DNA of 64,000 nt from Pholis gunnellus (lineage: Eukaryota; Chordata; Actinopteri; Perciformes; Pholidae), in the NCBI GenBank assembly GCA_910591455.2, contig OU342804.1, positions 9,617,133 to 9,681,132 of the forward strand, in the 5' to 3' direction. The position numbers and the translations under genes are program-made. Below are positions 1-12,600 of the stretch, in pieces. Position 1 is the stretch's first letter. Every line of letters begins with the position of its first letter. The notes under the pieces were generated by a model. It searched no databases. It was not told the origin of the DNA and worked only from the letters and a program-made list of their open reading frames with translations.

Positions 1-664
1 GCAATTTAATATTTCACTTTTAAACTCTTTCTCAGGTCATGTGGTGCAGAGAGGCTCAAATTGAACTGTATTTAAAAGATTAGAAGCATATTTAAGGTGA
101 TGCTAAGCAGTGTCTACACTTCAATTGTGTCAACGTAGACAAATAATGGCAGGTTTTCATCTTAGTAATTTGACTTAAATGGCTGTTTTGGCACTGAACC
201 ATGGAGGAAGTTGGACTTCTGAATAAGATCTGATGATGAGTTGATACAGCCTGAAGTGATTTTGACTGCCTGTCAACTCTTTGTTTGATTAAAAAGACTT
301 CAGCTTGATTAAAGTCAGGAAGCCTGAGCACCAGGAGCAATGAGAGCCTGAGCCACAGACAGCTGGAGAGGTTGGTTTATGCTGGTGCTATGGATTTGAA
401 TAAACTCAGATATGTTACTCCTCTTATACCACAGGGGGCCATTTTGTTTATGACCCAAGCCGAGCAGACCACCACGTCTGTATTCGCAAGTTCTTTTCAG
501 CATGAGGGCTGTAACAGGCCAGAGAAGTTTGTGTCGTGTGTTGAGCCCCAGACAGAAAACGGCCCTCTGGGGAACCACAGGCATCCATAAATATTCAAGC
601 CCAGAGAAGTTTATAGAGTTTGTCGTTAAGGATTTATGGTGGGCTGCAGAAGTGGTCATGGAGA
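1..664. other. Unique non-coding sequence, nothing recognised
   Basis: This stretch has mixed base composition and no simple repeat, transposon end or splice-bounded open frame that I can support. Short overlapping open frames occur on both strands, none with a recognisable motif. Confidence 0.5.
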
Positions 665-676
665 GGGGGGGGGGGG
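665..676 (+). repeat. Poly-G run (G12)
   Basis: Twelve consecutive G residues within a purine-rich segment. Such runs recur in this window (17.5, 36.4, 38.4, 41.8, 47.6 kb) and the exact length may be unreliable in sequencing. Confidence 0.9.
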
Positions 677-2901
677 CTTATGAACCGTGTGTCAGACACT
701 CTATACTCCACAGAGGGCCGGTGCTGGTGTTGAGAAACGGAAATAAGTGTTAAGATTCACTGATGCAAACATCACACCCAACCAGTGTGAAAGCAATTAG
801 GTTTGTTGTTTGGATTAATATTCCTGTTGAGTTGTTGCATCATGATGTGGGCCAATTTCCCTGTGCTACATTGCCTTCTCTCTTGTGAGCAAAACACTTC
901 TGTGGATTGCCATCTGTTTAGTGGTTTAAAGGGTTTGGAGGAAAACCCCAGGACAATGGGTTGTCATGTCTATCCAGTCAACGTTTATATAGATGCATTT
1001 GAAAATTTGAAAATTTGAGGTTAATGCTTTTTAGCGGAGTTAAATTTAAGAGGAATGCAGATGCTTTAAAAGAAGAAAAACCATTATATACAGGCACTGC
1101 ACATTTTATGAAGTTCAAAAAGGGACATGAGACAGCCATCTTGAATTGTTCAGCTCTTGCCTTTGTATGTTCTTTTGTGTGAACATGAAACTGCTCTTAA
1201 CTTTTGAGGAACATGATGGGTTTGGGTCAGCATATTTGTCTTTCACAACCTGCTTTCCATACGGCTGGACGGATGCCCGTCTACTCACCACAACCACATG
1301 ATGCTTAAACCAATAACCGACATAATGACTACTTCATGTTGCATTTCACACCTACTTTTTTTTCTCATCTTTCTACTTCCCCTTTTTTTATTTCTGTTTT
1401 TGTCCCTTTTCAACGTTTCCCTCTCATTAGCTTCATTTGAGTTCATCTCTCTCCCCTGCGCTCTCTTTCCTTACTCCATCATTTCTCTGTCATTCACGCT
1501 GAACTTTCAGTTATTTCTAAATGTCTCAGTGAAACCTCAGCTTCCCTCTTTTTTCTTTTTTCCACTTGCCTGCTGCCGTATCATTTTACAACAACTTTAG
1601 GCCACATAACCAAGCTCTGTTGCGACAGCACCATTACCCGTGAAAAACCATGTGTCATTGGTGTCTCCACACCACACCACGATAAAAGCCATTTCAAAGT
1701 AAAGGTCACAGTGACACCGTACTCTCCAAAAACATTTACTCTATTCTCATAGTTCTGTGGGCTTTCAGGAAACCCTTTTGCAGCGGCTAAATGCAGAGTG
1801 CTGCCCGACAATTCTGGTGTCACAATGTGCAACATGAGTGGTGTTACCACAGCAGTGAATGGCTGGAAAAGTGGCAGCTCTATTGTGCACATACGGTAAA
1901 CATGTATGTCTGTAAGTGAGCTGTCTGAAGAAACTTCTTCTTCCCACATCCCTTGCAGTGTCATGTGATCCCTCCAGCGTCCCAATAAAAAGCAGGAAGC
2001 TTCATTTCCTCTCCTGCCAACAAATTGCTCATCCGTCCTCCTCTAGCTACACGAGCACTCCGATTTAGATAAAAAGAAGACGTTGAAACAAGGCCGAGAG
2101 TGATACAAGAGAGTAAACAAGGCTGCCATGTGAAGAATCCAGCTGCATTTTTGCAATTTCATAAAAGGGGAATTGTTGATGTCTATCTCTCTGTAACAGA
2201 TGGGGTTACAATAAAAGCAAGGCCAAAAGTAGATGGGTTGGTTTGATATCAGCGAAGATATAAGTAAACTATTCTGGAATGCGACCGGCAGGAGCTGCTC
2301 CAGACATTGCTTGTTGAGAGATAATTTTTGGCATCTTAAGTTTGGATGCCTCAACATGTATTCTGGGAGATGGAGATGACCATTTTCACATAATGACATC
2401 CACCAATTATCAATACACCCTTTCCTGCTCGTCTCTTTTGGCTCGTCGTGTTGATCTGGCACTCATTAGTTCCGGTCTTGATGTTATGCAGGGGAAGTGT
2501 TTTTCATGCGCACGTGTGTGGGAGCATGTTTGTTAGTGTTTGTGCAAGCATGCGTTCATGCGTTGAAGCAATTAATCCACTTGAGTGTGTGGTTTGATTG
2601 GTAAAGGTAGCATCAGACAATCCAGTATTTATTACACAAGACCGGGAACCAGTACTGATTAAGGCTAGCTGTAGACTCGTAATGTGTTAGCATTATGCAC
2701 AGAAAAGGGCCCTTAGCACCCTGAGCTAAAGAGACTTTAGACTGCGGCATAACAGATCTCAAAGTTTGTTATTAGTAAAGCTAATGGGACTAACTAGAGG
2801 GCTGTTTTCTCATCTGTGTCATTAGTTCCTCTTACACCAGCCCTCCATGTCTGTACGCAGGATTACTGAAAGTAGGTCTTTTCTGCTTTTCATTAGTTTG
2901 C
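677..2901. other. Non-coding sequence with a pyrimidine-rich tract
   Basis: Mostly unique sequence. A tandem of the 8-mer ATTTGAAA lies near 998-1015. Positions 1345-1565 form a C/T-rich stretch on the plus strand, which explains the apparently hydrophobic open frame there. Two minus-strand open frames of about 135 codons (1581-1985 and 2043-2462) show no domain or motif and no compositional sign of coding. I see no exon. Confidence 0.45.
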
Positions 2902-2917
2902 TTTTTTTTTTTTTTTT
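2902..2917 (+). repeat. Poly-T run (T16)
   Basis: Sixteen consecutive T residues in otherwise unique sequence. It could be the A-tail of a minus-strand insertion, but no element body is recognisable beside it. Confidence 0.85.
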
Positions 2918-3056
2918 CTCGTCTGGCAGCCCACGAGTGAAAATAAGATATTTGATGTTGTTGTGCTGTCTGTCTTTCCTGCACCCACTCCTCTGTCACT
3001 TTTTTTTCATACTCTGCAGTATCTCAATCATGCACATATACAAATGTGCACCCACA

Positions 3057-3058
<2 letters not shown>

Positions 3059-3103
<45 letters not shown>
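3059..3103 (+). repeat. (CT)n microsatellite, about 22 units
   Basis: An uninterrupted CT array followed by an A/C-rich segment. It is a polypurine-polypyrimidine tract and accounts for the Ser/Leu-repeat open frames seen here. Confidence 0.97.
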
Positions 3104-3106
<3 letters not shown>

Positions 3107-4399
3107 CACACAAACACAGATGCAACCATAGAGGGGAACATCAGGCAAAAAGCCCTCATGAATTCTTATTAAAGTGAGATTATTAAAGTCCTTGCTTTTC
3201 GGTCCTTGTCAATCAATGCACATTATAAAAGCATTTATTTGCCATCTGGCTCAAGGTTCTTCTCCTGCAATCATTGCGCACACGAAGGTGAAATTCAGGT
3301 TCTCGGACCAATCTGGTCAACATGTAGACACCGTCCTGTCTATCAGGATTTAATATGTGGCGTTAATTAGGACTTGCAGGAGTTTGACAGGTATCTCAGG
3401 ATGATAAGGCTGCTACTTTCCGATAGCCTGTGCTCCTGACAGGATATGCATTTCTACATAGATGTACTCACTTTCCCCTATCTTTATTTGTATGTCCACC
3501 TCAAAGTGCCTTAATTAACATCAACGATAATGTCAAAAACATATTTCTGAGGTTTAAGTTGTTAATGTTAAAAAGTGAGTAATAAGCTCTGGAGAGGTGG
3601 CTGATAGGCAACAGGCTGCTAATATCGGCCTGTATTGATGCCAGCTTCTAGCATGGATACCACCACCGGTTATAGCTCTGCGGCTACACAGTGAATAGGC
3701 TAAAACTCTGCTGTTCTGCACTCCAGCTATGGACTCTTTTCCACGTTTGAAAAGCCTCATATACAACTTTAAAGTTTAGTACACTTACGTGAGTCCAGAT
3801 GTAAAACATCAGCCCTTATTTATCCAGTGAAAAAAGGTAATATTTCTCATTTTGTGTCATAACTCTTGACAAGCATACATTGGAAACACAGAAAAAAGAC
3901 AAAGCCTGTGTGCACCTTCTGTCTTTGTATTACCGCTCAGTCAGTCAGCCTCTGTCTCTCTGCATGTCCATCAATAAGTCAGCATTACATCTGTTAGTCG
4001 GTCTCTCTGCTGATATATTTATAGGGACTTCCTGAGGCTTTCTTTCTGCATGTTAGATGTTTCCCTACTGTCAAGTTGCTGCCTAAGTGTTACTGGGTGA
4101 CATCTGGCTAAGCATAATGTTACATTGGAGTTATCTGTTGTGACTGCGGACTGTCTGATGACATTTGTCAGTATTTACTGTTGTAGGTGAACTAAGACTT
4201 CTCTGCCCGACTGTGACTCAGCGATGACAAGGTTGCAGAAAGTTCATGTTGTGTTTGTTGGGAGCATGACCAGAACCCAGCCAGACATGTATAGACTGTG
4301 GCAGGTTGTCTTTGTTTAGACTCGACTGATACAGACATTTCCCTGTGGATGTCAAAAGACAACTTTCAAGACGTGTTGAGGTGAAGTTGAATTTGTATG
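3104..4399. other. Unique non-coding sequence
   Basis: No exon, RNA gene or recognisable transposon end. Composition is mixed with moderate AT content. The segment near 3550-3780 has a texture reminiscent of old dispersed repeats, but it has no second copy here that I could find. Confidence 0.4.
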
Positions 4400-4425
4400 C
4401 TCTCTCTCTCTCTCTCTCTCTCTCC
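4400..4425 (+). repeat. (CT)n microsatellite, about 13 units
   Basis: A short CT array running into a C/T-rich segment that ends near 4442. Confidence 0.95.
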
Positions 4426-4748
4426 CTCCCCTCTTCCTTTTTCATATCCCTGTTTTATTTTTCTGCATTTGCACATTATCTAACATTTAATAACAGCTTA
4501 GTGGATTTGACTTGAGGAAGTTCCTTACAGAGATAAGAATCAGGGAACCAATAAGTCTGAATTTAGTAACTGTGGGAATTCAACTTCTGACCTGATTTTG
4601 CAATTTATAAAATGTGAAAGAAAAGGCATTTCAAAGTTTATGTTGGCTCAGCAGATCTTAAGTTAAACCTGACGTATGAAGTTTCTGTAATACGGCTCAG
4701 ATGCATCACAGGTCATAGATGTTTTGTTGTGTCCTTCTCCTTGCGGGT

Positions 4749-5185
4749 TAGGGCTGTCTGAATTAGCCAAAATTGGCGTTCGAAAACACATAGGATCAAG
4801 CTATTTGGATACCTATTTTTGTTATTATCATAACATTATGCCCGTGATATCAAGTACTAACTGGTAGCGGTGATACAGCGTAGCCTTGATGTTGTAGCTG
4901 TTATAACACAATAGCTGTGTGCATAGCAGTGCAGTGTTTACAGTTTATTTGTCTGTGAATAAATACTTCAACTCCTCAAGACTCATGAGGAGGCACAAGA
5001 TAAATCCTCGTGTCCTGTGTCAGCCAGCTGCTGATTAAAGTGTAGGGGATTAGCCCCGAAGTTAGCAACAGCTCCGGCTGCTCTGGCACACTTAAGGCGG
5101 GCTGACCTTTAAGGTGGACTATTCTCCTTTATGTGACAAGCCCTTCCTCTTGGGTTTTGTAGTAGTAGTATCGGTGCATCCCTTA
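4749..5185 (+). mobile_element. Possible hAT-like non-autonomous remnant
   Basis: The left edge reads TTAGGGCTGTCTGAATT. The right edge reads ATCGGTGCATCCCTTA after a short GTA triplet run. Both resemble termini of teleost hAT-type elements (TAGGG.TG.. and ..CA.CCCTA). The two ends are not good inverted copies of each other and I see no matching 8-bp target duplication, so this could be one decayed element or two unrelated ends. Confidence 0.3.
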
Positions 5186-6344
5186 CCTGTGAATGTGCCG
5201 GTTTGCTTTGTTTGTGTGTGAGAGTCGTGCCACTCACCTGAAGCTTGGAGAAGAAGAGCTGTAAAAATGTCAGAGGGAACAGACACATTTTTATATTGTG
5301 GCATCCCTCAGTATTTTATGTTGTACTTTATTACACAGCGGCAGGTTTACACCTACTAATAATGACACATAAAAGCGCAACAAGAACATTAATGTGATAT
5401 CAGTATGGACTTAGTTTTATGAATTCTGAAATTGAATGGCACCTGTTAGTGTTGGCTAACTGTAACCAGCCAGACTAACCAGACTTAACTACCTAGTTCA
5501 GTTCCCATAAGACTAATATACGAGCCTAATGTAAGGCAATTGTGTTGTAAATCCTGCTGAAATATTAAGGTACATTTTGTGCAAGCTTATTTTAATAAAA
5601 TGTTCCACTTGATCCATGAGGGTCTCAGTAGTACACAGAATTTTTAGAATTTGTTGTAATCACGCAAAATCTCACCGCTCCAAATACCCTTTTTGTCACA
5701 ACATTACATCATAATTCACGGCCCGTCAGCAATCTGTGACCCTGAATCCAGTCACATGTTCATGGTTATGCAGCTGTCTGACTGCAGAGAAGCAGACATA
5801 TCTGTCACTGCCAATAGTTGTTTGTTATGGGTTTAAATATAAGTCAACATCAGCTGTGAAAGTGCAGGCTTTTTAACAATACCAGCAATAACAATTTCTC
5901 AGTAGAAATCAACTTTTCCGATGGTCCAGAGGTCACTTGCCACCCCTCCCTCACTGCACCAGGTTCCCTGCAAAGTCTCATTATCCTTTTATCTCAACAT
6001 TTATCTGACAAGAGAGCAGGGAGGGAGCATCCAGGGCTTCTTTAAAGATTAATAAAAGGCAGTAAAAAAAGTGAAAAGAAAGCCAGAAAAAAAGAAGAAG
6101 ACGAGAGCCTTAAAGTAGCAATTCTGTTTAATGTCTGCATGTGATAGGGTTGACAGAATTATTAATCAGGAACTAAAGAAAATTCAGACCTTTGCTCTCA
6201 GCTGCCTCACTTAGAGTCTTTAGTTACCACCATTACATAGCAACTGAAGGTCGGGAGGTCTGCCACTAATTGGTTCTACAGGGTTTTGAATAACAATGAG
6301 CAGAGCCCAATTATAAAATCACTATGAGACACCACAGAGGAGTA
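5186..6344. other. Unique non-coding sequence
   Basis: AT-rich with scattered A-runs near 6065-6100. No repeat copy, RNA gene or credible exon was found. Confidence 0.4.
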
Positions 6345-6369
6345 AGAGAGAGAGAGAGCGAGAGAGAGA
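6345..6369 (+). repeat. (AG)n microsatellite, interrupted
   Basis: A GA array with one CG interruption near 6359, followed by a purine-rich segment. It is the purine counterpart of the CT arrays elsewhere in the window. Confidence 0.93.
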
Positions 6370-6479
6370 AACAGAGGGAGCATAAAAGATTGAGAGAGTG
6401 ACGAGGGACCTGCTGGACCAGCGATGGGAAAGAGGGACCGCGTAGAAGAAAGACTGAAGTGAAGCTGTTTCATCACTTT

Positions 6480-6625
6480 TGCTTCTCTTTCCTCAGCAGC
6501 GAGCTATTAATAAAATTTATAAATCAGCGGTGGCATAAATTTTAATAGAGGGCTGTGGAAAAACAGTCAAGGTCTCTGAAGATAGCTCCACCTCATTTGA
6601 AATTCCATTTGCATAAAAGATTCAC
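6480..6625. promoter_or_regulatory. AT-rich hairpin-containing candidate regulatory block
   Basis: The block holds an imperfect inverted repeat: CTATTAATAAAATTTAT at 6504-6520 and ATAAATTTTAATAG at 6535-6548, separated by a 14-bp loop. The two arms match after removing a three-base insertion. Arms and flanks contain ATTAAT, TTTATAAA and CATAAA motifs of the kind bound by homeodomain (including posterior HOX-type) factors. The block is unlike the surrounding repeats. Regulatory function is inference; conservation is unknown. Confidence 0.25.
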
Positions 6626-6803
6626 GTTGTACAGGCAGATTTGAAGGGACTCTTTTCTTTTTTTTCTTTTTTATCGTATGTTCATTTATTAGTAATAGAG
6701 CCCTTTTTACATGGCGGGATCTGACACGAGCACTTTGGAATATAAATCAGTGTCTATAGAACAAGTGTCTCTTTTTTTTTGCTGCTCACTCCATGTGTGG
6801 CTA

Positions 6804-6880
6804 GTGTGTGTCTGTGTGTGTGTGTTTCTGCATGTACAACAACGTATCTGTGCGGGTGAATGCATTAAGTGGATTGGTAG

Positions 6881-6924
<44 letters not shown>

Positions 6925-6934
6925 GCGTGTGTGC
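6804..6934 (+). repeat. (GT)n microsatellite cluster
   Basis: A short GT-rich segment at 6804-6825 is followed by a longer array at 6881-6934, mostly GT with GC interruptions at both ends. The paired His/Thr and Val/Cys open frames on the two strands are translations of this array. Confidence 0.96.
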
Positions 6935-7126
6935 AGATGCTCTAAAGCGTCCATGCCGTGTCGTGTTTTGTGTGACGAGACATGAGCAGAAAGGTTCAGC
7001 GGCCACCTGGTGGCTCTGTTCCTCTGAGAAACAAAGGAACAACCGCTCCCCAAATTAGCGCTTTGTCAGGTGGGCGGACGAGCCGTGTCAGGTGGAACAA
7101 CATCCCCTCCTCCCTACTGGCTTTCT

Positions 7127-7171
7127 CACACACACACACACACGCACAAGAACACACACAAGAACACACAC
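7127..7171 (+). repeat. Imperfect (CA)n microsatellite
   Basis: A CA array with GC and AAGAA interruptions, so it is older or more diverged than the GT array 200 bp upstream. Confidence 0.93.
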
Positions 7172-8089
7172 TACTGGGTACGAACTGACATGCTTACCAG
7201 CTTATCGGGCAGGAAGCTCTCACTCAATTGCTTTGCTTTATGCAGTGAGATTTAAAAGAAATGTGTATTCATTTCGAAGGCAGAAGGAGACTTTCTCACA
7301 GCATGTGGCCGCTCAACAGTTTGTAAATTACGCTGAAAAGCTTCCTGTTTCGTGGGAGCAAAATAATGTCCCCTACCGCTCTCTTTGATCGTTGTTTGAT
7401 TGATCATTGTGGAGCAGCGATGATTCTCTGGTGTTTGTCCACTGAGACTCTCGGAGTCTGTCTGGGATTATAGTCAGCCTTTAATCAACCTGGAGCGCAG
7501 GCCACTTCCTTCTGTCTCACCTCATACCTCTACCCATGATTGTATCGGCAGCATTGACCCAGATTATCAAACAAAAGGTCTTTGCACACACCCAGGCCAT
7601 TACATTAGTTGATCTTTGCTGACCTCTAAGCCGTAAATCAGATTTAATCAATGGATTGAGTTTACACTAAACAACTCAGCCTTGACTCGAGGATTTTTCT
7701 CTAATTTGACCGGAATGATCAATAAATAGAACATCATCTATTTGTTCTCATTCATGAGTCTTTGGTATTCCCAATAACCCTGATTACGTTAAGTTAAACT
7801 GAACACTATACGGCAACACATTTGACAATCGGTTTACTGGTTCAGTCAAATCCAAATATTTTCTATCTTCACAAACTGAGGGATAAACAGCTTTTCTGTT
7901 TTTTTTTTTTTCCGTTTTAAATTGAATATATTTAGGTTTTGAATTGTTGGTGTGACCATTAAAAGAATTTGAAAACGTCACCTGGAGCGCTGAGAAATTG
8001 TGATGTGTATTTTATTCCTCTATCTTTAAACATTTCTTAGACCACATAATTACTCAGTATATTGAGAAAACATTCCTCAGATTAATCGA
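7172..8089. other. Unique AT-rich non-coding sequence
   Basis: Contains a 12-T run near 7900 and several ATCAAT/TAAT motifs around 7390-7800. No repeat copy or exon was recognised. Confidence 0.4.
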
Positions 8090-8420
8090 TAATGAAAATA
8101 ACCATCAGGTGCCGCCCCGTGTCTGATTATTTGTTTAATCTTGACATGCACCTGACCTGTTGTACCTGTAAGATAAACTGAGCCAATTATAAAATCATGC
8201 ACAGCTGCCAGTATAAAGTGGCTGCTTCCTCTTTGTCAACCTCCATTTGTTTTGCCTAATTAAGCAATTAATGTCTGCCATTTTGATTGTTTGCCTTTTG
8301 CCTTAGTGCCGCCATAATAGTGCTCTATTTGTCTATTTGCGGGAGAAAAGCATTGTGCTGAATAATGCATGGCACGTCAGTACGGCAGACAGACGGACGC
8401 ATTGCCATTTGAATTATGAA
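8090..8420. promoter_or_regulatory. Candidate enhancer-like block with homeodomain and E-box motifs
   Basis: The sequence is unique in the window and free of simple repeats. It contains TAATTA at 8258-8263, CAATTAAT beginning near 8266, GATTATTTG near 8125, a CACCTG E-box at 8149-8154 and a TATAAAG motif near 8212. Spacing and composition resemble conserved non-coding elements near developmental genes. No coding frame spans it. Function is inferred from motif density alone. Confidence 0.3.
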
Positions 8421-8996
8421 CACATCGGGTGGGACGCTAACTCGCTCTGACTAGCTTGAGATGAAAAAGGCAGAAAATGAGTCTCATCCTGAGCTTCTGC
8501 TGCCTCGCCTCTTATTGGATGAGAGGAAGAGTGGACACCTCGGCTACTTTCATAGATCTTGTTAAACTCGGAGGGTGGTAGCGCCGCCTGAGGATTGTGA
8601 GGCTGTCAGCGCGCCTCATTTGGCACATAAATGTGTCTGATTTGCAGGTGAATTGGACTTTTTCTCTTCTGACATTCTGCTGGAAGTGTCTAGTTGTACA
8701 TGCACACAAGTGCAAATCATGAACACCAGGCTCTCCTCCCTCGCTCCCTCTCTCTCTGTTGCCCTTAATCTTCTTCCATTACAATTATTCTAAGATGATT
8801 TATTTATTGTTGCGTCGTGTACTGATTTGTCATCATTAATTATAAAACCCCCACTCCCAACAAAAACGTTTAATGTTAATGACTCATGGCCTTTTTGAGT
8901 GAGGTGTTTTCTTTCATACAGTACAGCTCAAAGCTATCTGACTGATGGCTGACTCTTAACTGATCATTAACCAACAAGATGTTAGATGATGCCTTG
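8421..8996. other. Unique non-coding sequence
   Basis: Mixed composition with a short CT-rich segment near 8735-8760. Nothing recognisable. Confidence 0.4.
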
Positions 8997-9175
8997 TAGG
9001 GCTGCACGATATTGGAAGAAACTGTCTTATAAATACTTTTCTTTTCTGCGACTTTATTGTGATATGAGGAAATGCAGGTATTTTCACCCTAAATTTGGTG
9101 AAAACACATGGAAAATTAGAACTCTGGGACTTTTCCTCTTGTATCAAGCAGCAAAAAAAGGTTGTAGTGTGACAT
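8997..9175 (+). mobile_element. hAT-like element, left-end fragment
   Basis: The segment begins TAGGGCTGCACGATATTGG, a terminus typical of a common non-autonomous teleost hAT group, and continues with characteristic AT-rich sequence carrying a TTGTGATATGA motif. A matching right terminus (CAGCCCTA type) is not present nearby, so the copy appears truncated. Family assignment rests on recognition of the terminus. Confidence 0.45.
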
Positions 9176-9297
9176 GAGTTAATTTGTTATTTAATAATTA
9201 TTGCTGAATAACTGCTACAACTCCGTGTCAACGGTTCCTTATTAACATCCCGGCATCCTGTCTTTCAGACTCATTTTTAGCCACGATAGCGCCGTGT

Positions 9298-9665
9298 ATC
9301 AGGGATGACAATGTCACTCTTGTTGGTCGGTCAGTTAGTCCACCAATTTGGTCTAGATTGAAATATCTCCACAATTTATTTGATGGATTGCCATTAAGAG
9401 CAATGGAAGATTTGTAATAACTTTGGTTATCCCTTAACTTTTCATCCACTTGAAAAAACTAATAACATTCCCATCAGCCTCAGCTAGCCTGTACTTTGTG
9501 TTTAGTTATAATTAGGGATTATTAGCGTGCTAACACGGTAAACTAAGATGATGATCAGCATGTTAGCATTGTCATTGTGAGCATGTTAGCATGTTGATGT
9601 TAACATTCATCTCGCAGCTCTTCTGTGCCTTAGTACTGCTTCACAGAGCTGCTAGTCCGGGTGTT
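9298..9665 (+). repeat. Dispersed teleost repeat, copy A of four
   Basis: This copy shares ordered modules with segments near 23.8-25.0, 49.6-49.9 and 59.8-60.2 kb: a GATGGATTGCCAT module, a CATCAGCCTCAGCT module, a CTGTACTTTGTGTTTA module and a GCATGTTAGCATTGTCATTG module. The family is a common teleost dispersed repeat of unknown class to me. No terminal inverted repeats or target duplication are evident. Confidence 0.65.
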
Positions 9666-12600
9666 TATTCAAGTCTCTTCCATCTCAAAATACTAACGCA
9701 CAACCCGACTTCATTTTGAAGTCAGTCTAAGGTTAACCTGAACACAACCTCTCATTTATCTAAAGTCTTAAAACAATCGGTTTATCTCTGACAAATACAA
9801 ATGGAGTACACAGGTGCATCTGCATATTTACATGATCATTTAAACACAGCACCCTGTGGCAGCTCTTCAAGTTCTCTCCGTCATGCTTGTTCCCAGCTAT
9901 TCTTTGATAAAGTTTATAGGGAGAAGATGGTGTTTGATCTGTGGGAATTGTGTGTGCTTTGTGCTGAAGACACTGTGAGAAAGACATCGGGGAGTGCTTT
10001 AGGGGCGAATTGGGCGTACAACAGTCTGTCACCTTGAAGAGAGGCAGGATGTGCAGTTCAAATCTGCAGGGAACAGATCTGTCATGAGAGAAGCCTGGGC
10101 ATCTTTCCCCTGGGAGACGGAGGGGGAGACGAGAGGGGGGCTGTGGGTGAGAGACAGGTGAGAATGGCACTGAGAGAGAGGAGTAGTGAAAAGGCAGTGC
10201 TGATGAAGGAATAATGAGAAAGTGTGTCTATGTGGCTCTGCCAAAAATCCAGGGAACTGCCTCTGACAACATATTAGCACATTAAAGTGAAAAAGGGGTA
10301 ACAAAACAAAAACACACTAAAGCTGCTGCAGCTTTTAAGGACATGTTGGCCCTTTTTTTCTGCAGTGATGCACATCCTAAGCTATGCAAATCAGGCTCAG
10401 TGTTTGCCTAGCTTGAAAAAGCAGCTCTATTATTATTAACAGCAAAAGACAAAAGTCTGGCTGGGGGTTATTTTACCTCTCCCAGTGGGGAAGTCGGCAA
10501 ATTAACAAAAATAAAATGGATTTGCTGCCTCTGTAGTTTCTGTATTTTCCATCTCTTTCTCCACACTAGAATGCTACACCCACGAAATTAATTAGCTCCG
10601 AATATGTCTTAATGATATTTATACTTTTTAGTGTAATTGTCTAATCGTGCTATTCTAAAGAAACGTATAGGCCTACAGTATGATTTAGAAGACAAGTTGT
10701 TTGCAAGGGAGAGAATTTTTCAGCTTATTAAGGAATTCTTTTTTGATGTTCAGCACATCATTAAGTCCGCTCCCATTGTGATTGTGCCTAACCAGCCTCC
10801 TCTCTCCTACTCGCTGCTCTCTCTCTGGGGATAGATTCTGCACCAAGCTGTTGGTCAATTAGTCAGCGTGTGTAATTCAAAAGCTGAGAAACGACCAGAG
10901 GGAAATGGAGACTGTGTTTTTTGCTTTGTGTATGTGTTTGTATGAGTGAGTGTGGTTGTGGTGGTGAAGGGGCAGCAGGTTAGAAAAAAGAAAAAAGATT
11001 GGGATTAATGGTTGCTTGGCCTTGAGGTAATACATCTGGCCTCTTGAAATATGCAAAATCTCTGATTGTCATGTATCAACATGAGCAAAATATCTAAACA
11101 CACAACAATAGGCCGACCAGTACCGTACACTACTTATCTTTTAGAGAGTATTCTGTACATTTATATGATGAAGTACATGCATTTATACGTGGGTAAAACA
11201 CTGATGATGGACGGATGGCTCATACATTTGTCTGTTCGAAAAGAGACTACGACTCTGTAACTACAAGGTCTATTTTAAAAATGTTGATGCTTGAATAACA
11301 CTAGGGATTGTGAGATTTGATGAGATGAGTAAATATTGTGTATATGTTACTGGTTAATAGTAGCTGAAGACTGAACACAGCAAACAGGGGAAATTCCCAG
11401 GTTCGTCTGAAGAAAAAGCACTGTAATTTATTAAATGAGGCCCTGGCTAGCCTAAAAACATTCCCAATTCATAGCACAAAGGGTGCAGGTGGCTCACAAA
11501 AAGATTTGGTGTAAATAAAGTGAAGCAAAACCCAGTTATAGGTGTTTATCTAAAGAAAAACATGCCAAATTCTCATTTTCGAACCAGAATTTGCAGCTGT
11601 TCCATTGTACTTTTATATACTATATAACTATATATTTCACTATATTTCACTTTGTTTATCACTCATATTGTACAATCTATCATAACAGAGCTGTTTGGCA
11701 TCATTTTGGCATCATTTTGGCCCATTTTGACCTCTCATATCTCTCTCCATGCATTTTCCTCGTCTATGTCTGTTTGTCTGGAGCCCTTGCTCAGGCTGTC
11801 TTGCGCAGATCTTGTCATGTGACCACTCGTTAGATCCGGGTGCTTATTTGGAACACAATCGTGTGTTCCATGAAGTGATTGACAGAATTTTCAGCCAATA
11901 AAACTCCCAAACCGTGCCGCGGTCAGCCCCCAAGATACCGTTGAAATCTGTGTGAAGAGCTAATGTTGTTAGCTGTGTGATATGCTAAGGGAGAAGCAAT
12001 GGCCCCGGTTTAAGAAGCATTCTCTGAGTTGTTGTCTTGCCGGCTGTGGCATGAAATACATGATATTGTGGCGGATCTTCTTAGTTAGTTAGTATAATAG
12101 TTTATAATGGTGTTTGCAGTGTGTAAAATGGTTAACATGATTAAATTAAGGAGACTTTTTTCGAAAAAATTAATTTATTTCTTTATGAAAAGTCAATTCT
12201 GCGACATTCGGAACCGAGCCTCGTAACCGAACGGAGAACTTTTGGGTTTGTTATGTAAGGACAGAGCTCACATGTTCTCAACAATTGTTTACAACTTAAT
12301 GTATTGGGCCATAAGGAGCTCTCTTTGATACAGTAGATTTTATAAAGACACAGATGTTTTTATCCCTTATTCGGTGTGTGTGCCTTTCTATATAATCTAC
12401 ATCAGACAGGGGCGCACCATCGTACGTAAGACTCCTGTAGAATCTCTTTACATTGAAAATATACCTGGATAGAATAGACCTCTCATGGCCTTACCTGACC
12501 TTCACTTGTTATATGATTACTCCCACACTTCCTGTGTCTTCTCATGGACGTGAGAAGGATTCATGAATTTGAGAAGCTGTGAATACGATTATACATATGC

